Translations under genes and position numbers: made by a program
The notes under the pieces: generated by a model
What the model was told of the DNA's origin: nothing
Databases searched by the model: none
The model's input: the letters and a program-made list of their open reading frames with translations, nothing else
NCBI RefSeq assembly: GCF_009017255.1
Contig: NZ_WBZB01000012.1
Coordinates: 62,001 to 126,000 of the forward strand
DNA length: 64,000 nt
Direction: 5' to 3'
Source: Alkaliphilus serpentinus
GTDB lineage: Bacteria > Bacillota > Clostridia > Peptostreptococcales > Natronincolaceae
Shown here: positions 25,947 to 35,860 of the stretch, in pieces
How the letters are laid out: each line of letters opens with the position of its first letter
How positions within the stretch are numbered: position 1 is the stretch's first letter

Positions 25947-26504
25947 ATGTATATTGTTGTTGGGCTAGGTAATCCAGGCAATAAATATAGTGGTACAAGA
26001 CATAATGTTGGCTTTCACACCATCGATTTATTGGCTGAAAGAAATGGAATAAAGGTTGGTAAGCTTAAATTTAAATCCCTTTACGGAGAAGGCTTTATTG
26101 CTGGGGAAAAGGTGCTTTTGGTGAAGCCACAAACCTATATGAACCTCAGTGGTCAAAGTGTTATTGACCTTGTAAATTTTTATAAAATGGATATGAAGAA
26201 CCTCATTGTAATTTATGATGATATAGATGTAAAGTTGGGCTCCTTACGGATTAGAGAGAAGGGAAGCGCTGGCACCCATAATGGTATGAAGTCTATAATT
26301 TATCTATTACAAAGAGATGACTTCCCACGAATTAGAATTGGTGTTGGAAGACCAGAAACAGAAGATCTAGGGGATTATGTTTTATCCCCCTTTATTGGGG
26401 AAGAAATACCGGTAATTAAAGACGTAATTCAAAGGGCTGCAATGGCTGCAGAGACCATTATCCAAAAGGAACTTCAGGAGGCTATGAATAAGTATAACGG
26501 CTAA
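25947..26504 (+). CDS. pth: Peptidyl-tRNA hydrolase
   Basis: Recycles peptidyl-tRNA released from stalled ribosomes. ATG 25947 is preferred; the in-frame GTG 25938 is part of the ribosome site AAAGGTG. The product has 185 residues and the family motifs VGLGNPGNKYSGTRHNVGF (catalytic His in RHNVGF), KPQTYMNLSG and VIYDDIDVKLG. It corresponds to spoVC of B. subtilis. Confidence 0.96.
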   Translation: MYIVVGLGNPGNKYSGTRHNVGFHTIDLLAERNGIKVGKLKFKSLYGEGFIAGEKVLLVKPQTYMNLSGQSVIDLVNFYKMDMKNLIVIYDDIDVKLGSLRIREKGSAGTHNGMKSIIYLLQRDDFPRIRIGVGRPETEDLGDYVLSPFIGEEIPVIKDVIQRAAMAAETIIQKELQEAMNKYNG

Positions 26505-26534
26505 GGTGTAATATAATCAAAAAGGAGTTATGGG

Positions 26535-26915
26535 ATGATTATTATTACAGGAATAATTTCCGCTATTCATGCTTACTTATGGAATAAAATCTTTTTAAAG
26601 AAGATTGGCAATAAAGGATTAATAACAGTGGTTCCTCTAATTGAAGAGATCTCTAAGTCTTTAGCAGCAGTTCTATTCAGCACCTCCCTTTTAGGCACTC
26701 ATTTTATCTTTGGCATCATAGAGGGAGGGTATGATATAATAACCTCATCAAAGAAAATCGGCAAAATGGCGGCTTTAGCCAGTGTCATAAGCCATAGCAT
26801 CTTTGGACTCATAACCTGGCAGGTATATTTTAGAATTGGTAGAATACTACCAGCCATCATCATTGCCTGCCTATTTCATAGTGGTTGGAATTGGTACATT
26901 ACAAAATATCTATAA
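26535..26915 (+). CDS. Small PrsW/CPBP-like membrane protein
   Basis: Integral membrane protein of 126 residues with about three or four hydrophobic segments. The motifs resemble membrane-embedded metalloproteases: EEISK (about 37-41), FGIIEGG (about 59-65), HSIFG (about 87-91) and a terminal HSGWN (about 116-120). PrsW proteases have EExxK, FxxxE and His motifs in this order; CPBP proteases have a similar scheme. It is shorter than typical PrsW, so it may be a minimal or non-catalytic relative. It sits between pth and mfd, where bacilli carry the anti-sigma factor gene fin (yabK). AAAGGAG precedes the ATG. Confidence 0.7.
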   Translation: MIIITGIISAIHAYLWNKIFLKKIGNKGLITVVPLIEEISKSLAAVLFSTSLLGTHFIFGIIEGGYDIITSSKKIGKMAALASVISHSIFGLITWQVYFRIGRILPAIIIACLFHSGWNWYITKYL

Positions 26916-26984
26916 AAACAACAAAATAATCTATAAGCCCGGGTTAAAGAATCCGGGCTAATGATGTTAGGATGGTGGCTTATA

Positions 26985-29900
26985 ATGAAGGAGCTATTAT
27001 TAGCACCAATAAAAAAATCAATTGAATATAATCAGCTAATTGGTTCTATCAAGGCTAACAAAACCCCTGTTGCCATAAATGGTCTGAATAACTCTCAAAA
27101 ACCTCATATAGCCTTTGGGATGTTTAAAGGGATTGATAGGCAAGTTTGTCTGATTACCTACAATCAGTTGGAGGCAAGGCAGCTATATGAAGATTTAAGG
27201 TTTTATGTTGGAGACCAAGCTTTGCTTTTCCCAGCTAGAGAGATGATATTCTATCAAACGGAGGCAATGACAGAAGCCCTAAACGAAGAAAGAATAAAGG
27301 TCTTAGAAAGGCTTTCCAGGGGTGGAAACTACATAGTGGTAGCCTCAATTGAAGCCCTTCAGCTAAAAATTACTGAGGCAAAGGAATATAAAAAACATTA
27401 TATTCACTTTGAGGTTGGAGAAAGCATTAATTTAGATAGGTTAAACGAGATATTTCTTCATCAAGGTTATAAGAGGGTCGATATGGTAGAGGTAAGGGGA
27501 GAGTATAGTATTAGAGGGGGAATTATTGATGTTTATCCAGCCTCTGAGGAGCTTCCCTTTAGAATCGAGCTTTTTGATGATGAGGTTGACTCTATTAGAC
27601 GCTTTAATCCAGAGACCCAAAAATCCGTCGATAAAAAAGATTCTGTAAGGGTATACCCAGCAACGGAAATAATCATCGAGAATCAGGATCTCCAAATTAT
27701 TGAAGACAGATTATCTAAAGAGCTCAATAAGACTGCAGAAAAACTCGTTGGTGAAGGCCAGCAAAAGCTAATAGACAAGTTTAATGAAATAAAGGAAAAG
27801 CTTAGAAATCATATGGTTTTTCAAGGACGAAATTTACTATTACCTTATTTAGAGGGAAGAGAGGCCTCTCTTTTAGATTATCTTGTTAAAAACTCATTAA
27901 TAATTCTAGATGAGCCCAGACGCATAAGGGAGAGTGCAGAAGCGGTAACAGAAGAGTTTCGAGATAACTTTCAAACCTTGTTAGAGAGGGGAGAGGTATT
28001 ACCCTCTCAGGGAAGGTTACTCTATAGCTACGATGAACTGGTTGCTAAAATAACGAAATTTCCTTCCGCCACCATGAATATCCTACCCAAATATAATCCC
28101 GACTTCCAGCCTAGGGAAGTAGTCAACTTTATCAGTCGAGGTGTTCAGAATTATAATAGTAAAATTGAGTTTTTAGTTGAAGAGCTAAAGACCCTACAAT
28201 ACAAAGGCTATAAAATAGCCCTATTGCCTGGTACCAAAGAGAGGGCCCTGAGGCTATTGGAACTCCTAAAAGAAAGAGGTATAAAAGCCACCTTTGTAGT
28301 TTCCCCCCAAGAGGATTTGCAATCAGGACAAATAGTAATTATGCAGGGCAGCCTTCAAAATGGCTTTGAATATGTATCCTCAAAATACATGTTAATTACT
28401 GATGGAGAAATATATGGCGTTCATAAAAAGAAGAAGCATCAGGAGAAACGAAAGGATGCAGCACCCATCAAATCCTTTATAGACCTTCAGCCTGGAGACT
28501 TTGTAGTCCATGAAGGCCACGGAATCGGAAAATATATTGGAATTGAGGAGCTTAGGGTAGAAGGCATTAAAAAAGACTACTTGAAAATAAGATACTCTGG
28601 AGAAGACCATCTTTACGTACCCACCGATCAAATGGATCTCATTCAAAAATACATTGGTAGCGATGAGAACCCACCAAAGCTGAATAAGCTTGGCGGGGTG
28701 GAATGGACAAAAACCAAAGCTAAAGTTAAAAAGGCTATTGAGGATATGGCTGAAGACCTGTTAAAGCTCTATGCCGAAAGGGAGAAATCTAAAGGCTATG
28801 CCTTTAGTGAGGATACTGAATGGCAAAAACAGTTTGAAGATTTATTTCCATATGAAGAAACTCCAGACCAATTAAAATCTATTAATGAGGTTAAAGGGGA
28901 TATGGAAAAAGAAAGGCCTATGGATCGTCTCCTTTGTGGTGATGTAGGCTACGGCAAAACAGAGGTGGCCATTAGGGCAGCCTTTAAAGCCGCTATGGAG
29001 GGTAAGCAGGTGGCTTTCTTAGTCCCCACCACTATACTAGCCCAACAGCATTATAATACCTTTGCTCAACGATTTTCAGGCTTTCCATTAAGGGTTGAAA
29101 TGTTAAGCAGGTTTAAAACCCCTGCCCAACAAAGGGCAATATTAGAAAATCTAAGAACAGGAAATGTAGATATATTAATAGGTACCCACCGCATACTTTC
29201 TAAAGATATCTCTTTTAAAGATCTAGGCCTGCTAATTATAGATGAGGAGCAGCGCTTTGGTGTTAAACACAAAGAAAATTTAAAACAGCTAAAGAAGAAT
29301 ATTGATGTATTAACTCTAACGGCTACCCCAATCCCACGAACCCTACACATGGCAATGATCGGCATTAGGGATATGAGTGTAATAGAGGACCCTCCAGAGG
29401 AAAGATATCCCGTTCAGACCTATGTGATGGCCCACAGTGATGACATAATTAAGGACTCTATCGCTAGAGAAATTGCCCGAGGAGGACAAATTTATTATGT
29501 CTTTAACAGAGTTCAAGGTATTCATCAAATGGCAGCTAAAATAGGCCACATGGTACCTAATGCTAGAATTGGAGTAGGACATGGCCAAATGAGTGAACGA
29601 CAGCTAGAAAACCTGATGATAGAGTATTATCAGGGTATGTACGATGTTTTAGTGTGTACTACCATCATCGAGACGGGTTTAGACATTCCCAATGTTAATA
29701 CAATCATTATTCATGACGCCGACAAGCTAGGATTATCTCAACTGTATCAGCTTAGAGGAAGGGTAGGACGATCCAATCGTCAAGCCTATGCCTACTTGAT
29801 GTATGAAAAAAATAAAGCCCTATCAGAGGTTGCAGAAAAACGTCTTAAGGCGATTAAAGACTTTACTGAGTTTGGTTCTGGGTTTAAAATTGCCATGAGA

Positions 29901-30506
29901 GATCTGGAGATTAGAGGTGCCGGTAATCTTTTAGGTGGAGAGCAGCACGGACATATGGCTGCCATAGGCTACGACCTATACGTAAAGCTGTTGGAGGAGA
30001 CTGTAGGAAGCCTTAAAGGAGAAACGGTTGAGCACTTTGAGGAAACCACCATAGACCTTAGTGTGAATGCATACATTTCAGAAAAGTATATAATAAACCA
30101 AAGTCAGAAAATAGAAATTTACAAAAAAATCGCATCCATAAGAAACAAACAGGATTTATATAGTATTGAAGAGGAGATCGAGGATCGATTTGGTGATATA
30201 CCAGCCAGTGTTAGAAACCTACTTTCTATCTCGTATATTAAGGCCCTAGCAAAGACTTTAAGAATCACCAGCATCAACCAAAAAGCTGGGGAAATAACCA
30301 TAACATTTAAGGATGGAAGTATGTTAATGCCAGAGAATATTAGCGAAGCCCTATTTAATTATAGCAGAACCCTTCGCTTTCACGGTTCAAAGGAACCCTA
30401 CTTTGTTTATAAAATTACTACTACTGACCAAAATAAGGTTCTTAGCGACCTTAGGGATATTATAGAAAAAATTAGTGGTTTGCAAAAACCTATAAATTCG
30501 TTATAA
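26985..30506 (+). CDS. mfd: Transcription-repair coupling factor
   Basis: ATP-dependent translocase that removes stalled RNA polymerase at DNA lesions and recruits UvrA. ATG 26985 gives 1173 residues, and GGATGG lies about ten bases upstream; an earlier ATG at 26961 would add eight residues. It has a UvrB-homology region at the N terminus, the RNA polymerase-interacting CarD-like domain (LQPGDFVVHEGHGIGKY, about 500), RecG-like helicase motifs with Walker A GDVGYGKTE (about 651-659), DEEQ (about 753-756) and RGRVGRS, and the C-terminal TRCF domain. A 7-bp hairpin without a T tract precedes it. Confidence 0.97.
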   Translation: MKELLLAPIKKSIEYNQLIGSIKANKTPVAINGLNNSQKPHIAFGMFKGIDRQVCLITYNQLEARQLYEDLRFYVGDQALLFPAREMIFYQTEAMTEALNEERIKVLERLSRGGNYIVVASIEALQLKITEAKEYKKHYIHFEVGESINLDRLNEIFLHQGYKRVDMVEVRGEYSIRGGIIDVYPASEELPFRIELFDDEVDSIRRFNPETQKSVDKKDSVRVYPATEIIIENQDLQIIEDRLSKELNKTAEKLVGEGQQKLIDKFNEIKEKLRNHMVFQGRNLLLPYLEGREASLLDYLVKNSLIILDEPRRIRESAEAVTEEFRDNFQTLLERGEVLPSQGRLLYSYDELVAKITKFPSATMNILPKYNPDFQPREVVNFISRGVQNYNSKIEFLVEELKTLQYKGYKIALLPGTKERALRLLELLKERGIKATFVVSPQEDLQSGQIVIMQGSLQNGFEYVSSKYMLITDGEIYGVHKKKKHQEKRKDAAPIKSFIDLQPGDFVVHEGHGIGKYIGIEELRVEGIKKDYLKIRYSGEDHLYVPTDQMDLIQKYIGSDENPPKLNKLGGVEWTKTKAKVKKAIEDMAEDLLKLYAEREKSKGYAFSEDTEWQKQFEDLFPYEETPDQLKSINEVKGDMEKERPMDRLLCGDVGYGKTEVAIRAAFKAAMEGKQVAFLVPTTILAQQHYNTFAQRFSGFPLRVEMLSRFKTPAQQRAILENLRTGNVDILIGTHRILSKDISFKDLGLLIIDEEQRFGVKHKENLKQLKKNIDVLTLTATPIPRTLHMAMIGIRDMSVIEDPPEERYPVQTYVMAHSDDIIKDSIAREIARGGQIYYVFNRVQGIHQMAAKIGHMVPNARIGVGHGQMSERQLENLMIEYYQGMYDVLVCTTIIETGLDIPNVNTIIIHDADKLGLSQLYQLRGRVGRSNRQAYAYLMYEKNKALSEVAEKRLKAIKDFTEFGSGFKIAMRDLEIRGAGNLLGGEQHGHMAAIGYDLYVKLLEETVGSLKGETVEHFEETTIDLSVNAYISEKYIINQSQKIEIYKKIASIRNKQDLYSIEEEIEDRFGDIPASVRNLLSISYIKALAKTLRITSINQKAGEITITFKDGSMLMPENISEALFNYSRTLRFHGSKEPYFVYKITTTDQNKVLSDLRDIIEKISGLQKPINSL

Positions 30507-30538
30507 TAGAAAGGACGAATAGATAGGAGTTGAAAATT

Positions 30539-31495
30539 ATGATTAAAAATAAGAATAGAATAATTATGACCATAGTCCTTATTTTAACCATGAGCTTACT
30601 GCTGGTGGGATGTGGTGGAAACAAAAAGTTAGATGAAGAGTCCGTTGCTATCGTAAATGGAACCAAAGTATCTTTAGAGGAATATAATAAAAATGTATTA
30701 TTATTCTCATATGGTTATACAACAGAAGAACTAAAAAAGGATGAAGGCACCACTGGTTTAACCTTAGAAGAAACAATTAAAACCTATGTAATGGATAAGC
30801 TAGTATTAGAGGCTGTTGTTACAGAGGAAGCGAAAAAGAACAATTTAGTTGTTGAAGATTCTGAGATAGAAGAAGCCTTTAACCAATTTCAAACTGATAG
30901 GGATCAAGATGAAGCCTTTAATAACTATATGACAGAAAATAATATAGACGATGAGTTTATGAAGAGTTTCCTAAAAACAGGAAAGCTGATGTCAAAGTAT
31001 GAAGTATTCTTTATCGAAAACTCAGAAATCGGTGAGGCTGAAGCTCAGAAGTACTATGATGAAAATACAGAAGCCTTTATAAATGAAAAGGTAAAGGCTA
31101 GACATATTTTAGTTGGTGAGCTTGAAATTGCTCAGGAGTTAAAAGAAAGAATCGCAAATGGCGAGAGCTTTGAAGATTTAGCGAAAGAGTATTCCTTGGA
31201 TGAAAGCAATAAGGATAAAGGCGGGGATCTTGGCTACTTCGATAGACATACGATGGTACAAGAGTTTTCTGATGCAGCCTTTAGCCTGCCAATTGGTGAA
31301 GTTAGTGAACCAGTTCAAACCATGTTTGGTTACCATTTAATACTTGTAGAAGATAAGTTATCTGAAGAAGTAAAATTTGAAGAAGCAGCCCTAGGAATTA
31401 TCGAGGGTCTTAAACTACAAGAACTTAGAGCCCACATTGATGAATTAATGAATAAAGCTGAAATAGAAAAGAAGGAAATAGACGAAATAAAATAA
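30539..31495 (+). CDS. Lipoprotein peptidyl-prolyl isomerase (PrsA-like parvulin)
   Basis: Extracytoplasmic folding factor of 318 residues, anchored as a lipoprotein. ATG 30539 is chosen, nine bases after AGGAG; the in-frame TTG 30530 abuts that site. The lipobox ends at Cys25 (LLLVGC). A SurA_N-like helical domain (about 35-170) is followed by a parvulin domain (about 185-275) with [18 protein letters not shown] and [10 protein letters not shown]. It follows mfd closely. An mfd-prsA-spoVT order is usual in clostridia but not in bacilli. Clients are probably secreted wall proteins. Confidence 0.9.
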   Translation: MIKNKNRIIMTIVLILTMSLLLVGCGGNKKLDEESVAIVNGTKVSLEEYNKNVLLFSYGYTTEELKKDEGTTGLTLEETIKTYVMDKLVLEAVVTEEAKKNNLVVEDSEIEEAFNQFQTDRDQDEAFNNYMTENNIDDEFMKSFLKTGKLMSKYEVFFIENSEIGEAEAQKYYDENTEAFINEKVKARHILVGELEIAQELKERIANGESFEDLAKEYSLDESNKDKGGDLGYFDRHTMVQEFSDAAFSLPIGEVSEPVQTMFGYHLILVEDKLSEEVKFEEAALGIIEGLKLQELRAHIDELMNKAEIEKKEIDEIK

Positions 31496-31526
31496 TATAT
31501 AGATGCCTACAGATGTTCAAAAGCTG

Positions 31527-31558
31527 TTAGAGGGGTTAAAACCCCTCTAATTTTTTTT
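31527..31558 (+). terminator. Strong terminator after the parvulin gene
   Basis: A perfect 11-bp stem TTAGAGGGGTT/AACCCCTCTAA followed by eight T residues. Confidence 0.93.
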
Positions 31559-31654
31559 AGCCTTTTCATTTTTTCCCTCTAGTGCATAAAAAAGAGGAAT
31601 CAGTAAAATAATATATTTACGATACAATACTACTTACACTAGGAGGTTATATAA

Positions 31655-32206
31655 GTGAAGGCAACAGGTATAGTAAGGCGTATAGATGATTTAGGAAGAG
31701 TGGTAATTCCTAAGGAAATTCGTAGAACCCTTAGAATAAGAGAAGGTGACCCTTTAGAGATATTTACTGATAGAGAAGGGGAGGTAATATTGAAGAAGTA
31801 CTCTCCAATAGGAGAACTCAGCGAATTTGCAACAGAGTATGCTGAATCCCTTCAAGAGGCATTGGGTCATATGGCAATCATTACAGATAGGGATACAATT
31901 ATTGCAATTGCAGGAGCATCTAAAAAAGAGTATATGGATAAAAGAGTGAGTAAAACCTTAGAAAAGCTGATGGATGAAAGGGAGGTAATCATAGTAAATC
32001 AAGGGGAGCAAAATTATCCTATAGCTTCGGATGAAGGCGATGGAAGCAAATATAATGCTCAAGTAATTGCGCCAATAGTTACCCAAGGTGATCCTATAGG
32101 AACTGTAATTCTATGTTCTAAAGAAAAGGGAATCACAATGGGAGAAACCGAAAAGAAAATTGCTCAGACAGCAGCAGCCTTTTTATCAAAGCAAATGGAA
32201 CAGTAA
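31655..32206 (+). CDS. spoVT: Stage V sporulation protein T
   Basis: Forespore transcription regulator that modulates sigma-G-dependent genes. GTG start 31655 with AGGAGG nine bases upstream. The N-terminal AbrB swapped-hairpin domain (GIVRRIDDLGRVVIPKEIRR, 1-50) and the C-terminal GAF domain (about 55-180) are both intact, with 183 residues in total. It is followed by a short GC-rich terminator. Confidence 0.96.
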   Translation: MKATGIVRRIDDLGRVVIPKEIRRTLRIREGDPLEIFTDREGEVILKKYSPIGELSEFATEYAESLQEALGHMAIITDRDTIIAIAGASKKEYMDKRVSKTLEKLMDEREVIIVNQGEQNYPIASDEGDGSKYNAQVIAPIVTQGDPIGTVILCSKEKGITMGETEKKIAQTAAAFLSKQMEQ

Positions 32207-32210
32207 ATAT

Positions 32211-32232
32211 ACCCCGGTCTCCGGGGTTTTTA
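32211..32232 (+). terminator. Terminator after spoVT
   Basis: ACCCCGG/CCGGGGT across a TCT loop with a T tail. Confidence 0.85.
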
Positions 32233-32540
32233 CTTGTTTAATAGGAAAATTCTCTTTGTTTCCTATTAAATGGGGGATCATAAGGGGCCCCTCCCCCTTA
32301 TAAAAATAAGGAGAGTACAACGGAGTGTCCTAGAGAACGCATGGGTTCTCTGGAAAACAAAAGCATTTTAACCATAAGTATTAACGCATGAAATGCTTTT
32401 GTTCTAATTCCATAGCCGAAGGCTATAGATTATCAATTATATGTTAAAGATATAAATACAGTGAATAACTAATAACTAATAGTTAAAATTTTTTGTGTAT
32501 GGATATTTTGTTTTCATATGGTTTTAATTTTAATATATAT
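32233..32540. other. Gene-free interval rich in inverted repeats
   Basis: The interval holds several hairpins in a row: GGGGGA/TCCCCC with an internal GGGGCCCC (about 32272-32300), AGAGAAC/GTTCTCT (about 32332-32351), a long-loop stem AACAAAAGCATTT/AAATGCTTTTGTT (about 32356-32402) and ATAGCC/GGCTAT (about 32412-32426). No coding frame is evident. It may be a non-coding RNA or the remains of an element. Confidence 0.4.
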
Positions 32541-32541
32541 T

Positions 32542-32589
32542 GCTTCGATGAATGGAAGCTTCATCAATTCAACATTTAACATTCAACAT
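32542..32589 (+). repeat. GCTTCGA-hairpin/TTCAACA repeat, copy 1
   Basis: GCTTCGATGAATGGAAGC (one stem mismatch) is followed by AATTCAACATTTAACATTC. It lies 78 bases before the SpoVB-like gene, in the same orientation. Confidence 0.8.
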
Positions 32590-32667
32590 AACATAATCAT
32601 TTATTTTGCTTCAACAACCGTTTTCTGCTATAATTAAGCATGATTTGATCAACGAGGGAGAGATATT

Positions 32668-34260
32668 ATGAAAAAGGAGTCCTTTTTAAAGGGTGCTGCT
32701 ATTCTAGGAATTGCAGGAATATTCATTAAGGTTATGGGAGCATTTTTTAGAATCCCATTAGGAAATATAATAGGTTCAGAGGGTTTAGGTTACTATCAGG
32801 TGGGTTATCCAATATTTAATTTTCTTTTGGCCTTTTCTGTCGCAGGTTTCCCAACTGCAATTTCAAAGCTTATAGCAGAAAAAAGGGCCCTTAACAATTA
32901 TATCGGTGCCAATCAAGTGTTTAAAACATCCATGCTGGTGCTTTTTATCATAAGCTCAACCTTCTCCCTGGCACTATTTTTTGGAGCTCGATATTTTGTA
33001 AATGACTTCGTGCAAAGTCCTAAGGCCTTCTATGCCGTCATTACCTTAGCACCAGGCTTGTTCTTTGTATCGATGCAGGCAGGCTACAGGGGCTACTTTC
33101 AAGGATTAAAGGACATGGTGCCAACAGCCGTTTCCCAACTGGTGGAGCAGCTGGTGAGGGTAATTATAGGACTATTATTAGCTGTATACTTAATGAATCA
33201 GAGTGTAGAATATGCAGCTGCAGGGGCATCCTTCGGAGCAACAGCAGGTGGAATCGCTGGATTAGGGGTAATCCTAATCATCTACTATAGACATAAGAGA
33301 AAGCTTAAGAACCATAATGAACCCCTTATTGGTGAAAGGGATCATTCAAGTAATATTATTAAGGAGTTAATGAGGATTGCTATTCCTATAACCATAGGAG
33401 CTTCCATTATACCCTTAATAAGCCTCTTAGATACAGCCATCGTAATAAGAAGACTTCAATCCATAGGATTCTCATATTCTGAAGCAAATAGCTTATATGG
33501 ACAGCTTACAGGAATGGCCACAACCCTAATTAATTTACCTCAGGTTCTAACCGTTGCATTAGCCATGAGTATCGTGCCTGTAATAGCAGAATCTAGTGCA
33601 AAAAATAATTTGCCAGAAATACAAAGAGATACCCAATCTGCCATGAGGATTTCTATGTTAATAGGATTACCATCAGCAGTTGGTTTGGCGGTTTTATCTA
33701 CACCCATTATGCAACTACTATTTCCAAATGAACCTGCAAGTGTAGGGAGGGTTCTTTTATATCTATCCTTCTCGGTTCTTTTTATAACTCAAATTCAAAC
33801 CATGACGGGTATATTGCAAGGATTAGGAAGGCAGGTTATACCAGTTAGAAACCTACTTGTGGGAGCACTATTCAAACTGATTGTAACCTATGTACTGGTA
33901 GGGATACCTGCCCTAAATGTGAATGGTGCTGCTATAGGGACAGTAATGGCTTACTTGGTAGCCGCATCCCTTAACTATATTTCTCTAAAGAAATATACTC
34001 TTGTAACCTTAGACAAGAACAGAGTTCTTATAAAGCCAATCATTGCCGTTATCGTTATGGCAATTGTTGTAAAACTATCCCATATGGCATTTATTCCTCT
34101 TGTTGGAGAAAAGCTATCAACTGTAGCCTCTATTACTATTGGTGGAATCGTTTATGGGGTTATGCTTATAGCAACAAAAACCATTACAAGGGAAGATTTT
34201 AATATGCTACCTGGTGGAGGAAAGCTGATAAAGATCTTAGATAGATTCGGTGTTTTATAG
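32668..34260 (+). CDS. Polysaccharide/lipid flippase of the SpoVB/YabM (MOP) family
   Basis: Membrane protein of 530 residues with about 14 hydrophobic segments, of the MATE-like MOP exporter superfamily. The opening SFLKGAAILGIAGIFIKVMG and the loop GSEGLGYYQVGYPIF are typical of SpoVB/YabM flippases, which move lipid-linked wall precursors. Its place between spoVT and the yabN gene matches yabM of B. subtilis. Whether it serves vegetative wall or spore cortex synthesis cannot be told from the sequence. It ends about 20 bases before yabN. Confidence 0.88.
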   Translation: MKKESFLKGAAILGIAGIFIKVMGAFFRIPLGNIIGSEGLGYYQVGYPIFNFLLAFSVAGFPTAISKLIAEKRALNNYIGANQVFKTSMLVLFIISSTFSLALFFGARYFVNDFVQSPKAFYAVITLAPGLFFVSMQAGYRGYFQGLKDMVPTAVSQLVEQLVRVIIGLLLAVYLMNQSVEYAAAGASFGATAGGIAGLGVILIIYYRHKRKLKNHNEPLIGERDHSSNIIKELMRIAIPITIGASIIPLISLLDTAIVIRRLQSIGFSYSEANSLYGQLTGMATTLINLPQVLTVALAMSIVPVIAESSAKNNLPEIQRDTQSAMRISMLIGLPSAVGLAVLSTPIMQLLFPNEPASVGRVLLYLSFSVLFITQIQTMTGILQGLGRQVIPVRNLLVGALFKLIVTYVLVGIPALNVNGAAIGTVMAYLVAASLNYISLKKYTLVTLDKNRVLIKPIIAVIVMAIVVKLSHMAFIPLVGEKLSTVASITIGGIVYGVMLIATKTITREDFNMLPGGGKLIKILDRFGVL

Positions 34261-34280
34261 CAGTAGGAAGGAGAATGGAA

Positions 34281-35759
34281 GTGGGTAAAATAACCATTGC
34301 TGGTTTGGGCCCTGGTTCTAAAGAACACCTCACTCTTGGAGTGGTGGAGGCCATAAAAAACCATAATAACCTATACCTTAGAACAGAAAAACATCCAACA
34401 GTTGATTATTTAGTAAAGGAAGGCATCAACTATAAGAGCTTCGACGATGTCTATAATCAACATGAAAGCTTTGATGAAGTTTATCAGCATATATGCCAGT
34501 ATTTATTGAGGGAAGCTGCTGATCGAGACATCCTTTATTTAGTTCCTGGTCATCCATATGTGGCAGAATATACTGTTGACCTATTGGTTAATCAAGTAAA
34601 GGAAAAAAACATTGAAATTGATGTTATTCCAGCCATGAGCTTTTTAGATGTATTGCTGCCTATAGTGGGCTTAGACCCTGTAGCTGGATTTAAGCTATTA
34701 GATGCACTACAGCTAGATCATCAGGAGCCCGATCCCCTGGTGGCTAATATCATTACACAGATGTATGACTCTTATGTGGCTTCGGAGGTTAAGCTTAAGC
34801 TGATGGAGTATTATGATTATCAGCAGGAGGTATTTGTAATAAGGGCAGCTGCAGTACCTCAATTGGAGAGGGTTGAAAGGCTACCCTTGTACCAACTAGA
34901 TAGAGTTGATTGGGTGGATTATCTTACCAGCCTTTATATACCAAGGATTGACAGCAATCAAAAAAGATTTTATAATATGAATAATTTAATTGACATCATG
35001 GAAAGATTAAGACATAAAGACGGTTGCCCGTGGGATATTCAGCAGACTCATGAGACTTTAAAGCCTTATTTAGTAGAAGAGGCTTACGAAGTCTTAGAGG
35101 CAATTGACCTTGAAGATGACCTCCTCCTTGAAGAGGAGCTTGGAGACCTATTACTACAGGTTGTTTTCCATAGCCAAATTGCAAAGGAAAGAGGAGCCTT
35201 TAACATTAAAGACGTTATTAGGGGAATCTGTGAGAAGCTTGTATATAGGCATCCCCATGTCTTTTTAGATGTAAAGGTAGAGGATAGTGAAGGTGCCCTA
35301 GATAGTTGGGAAGAGCAAAAAAGGCAGGAGAAGCATATAAAAAGCCATACAGAGTCGATGATTTCAATACCAAAGGAACTACCAGCCTTAATGAGGGCAG
35401 ATAAGATTCAAAGGAAGGCAGCAAAGGTGGGCTTTGATTGGGACAACCCTCAGGATGTGATTAATAAGATTCATGAAGAATTGCAGGAGCTATTAGAAGC
35501 ACAAGAAAAAGGAAACCCTGTAGAAATTAAAGAAGAGGGTGGAGACCTGTTATTCGCAGTAGTAAATCTTTTGCGCTTCTATAAGGTTGAACCTGAAGAT
35601 GCCCTAAGGTCTACAATAAACAAATTCTTAAAAAGATTCAGCTACATAGAAGACAAAGCGAAAAAAATGGAGCAAAAACTAGAAAACATGTCTTTAGCTG
35701 AAATGGATCTTCTTTGGGAAGAAAGCAAAAAAAATAATACAATAGCACCAAAATGTTAA
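34281..35759 (+). CDS. yabN: YabN: tetrapyrrole-methylase-like domain fused to MazG
   Basis: Two-domain protein of about 492 residues. GTG 34281 is preferred because AAGGAG (34268-34273) is seven bases upstream; ATG 34275 follows that site by a single base. The N-terminal part (about 1-220, ITIAGLGPGSKEHLTLG) is a SAM-dependent methylase-like fold. The C-terminal part (about 225-490) is a MazG nucleoside triphosphate pyrophosphohydrolase with two MazG repeats, including CPWDIQQTHETLKPYLVEEAYE and the EE..D metal motif. MazG enzymes hydrolyse aberrant NTPs; the role of the fused methylase fold is unclear. Confidence 0.92.
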   Translation: MGKITIAGLGPGSKEHLTLGVVEAIKNHNNLYLRTEKHPTVDYLVKEGINYKSFDDVYNQHESFDEVYQHICQYLLREAADRDILYLVPGHPYVAEYTVDLLVNQVKEKNIEIDVIPAMSFLDVLLPIVGLDPVAGFKLLDALQLDHQEPDPLVANIITQMYDSYVASEVKLKLMEYYDYQQEVFVIRAAAVPQLERVERLPLYQLDRVDWVDYLTSLYIPRIDSNQKRFYNMNNLIDIMERLRHKDGCPWDIQQTHETLKPYLVEEAYEVLEAIDLEDDLLLEEELGDLLLQVVFHSQIAKERGAFNIKDVIRGICEKLVYRHPHVFLDVKVEDSEGALDSWEEQKRQEKHIKSHTESMISIPKELPALMRADKIQRKAAKVGFDWDNPQDVINKIHEELQELLEAQEKGNPVEIKEEGGDLLFAVVNLLRFYKVEPEDALRSTINKFLKRFSYIEDKAKKMEQKLENMSLAEMDLLWEESKKNNTIAPKC

Positions 35760-35860
35760 AAATGTGGAAAAAAAATATAGAAAATCTAATAAAAAGAAGG
35801 ATTTTCTGATTTTAAAGAGAATATCACATACGTATTCTAAAATTAAAGGAGGTTTTTTAA

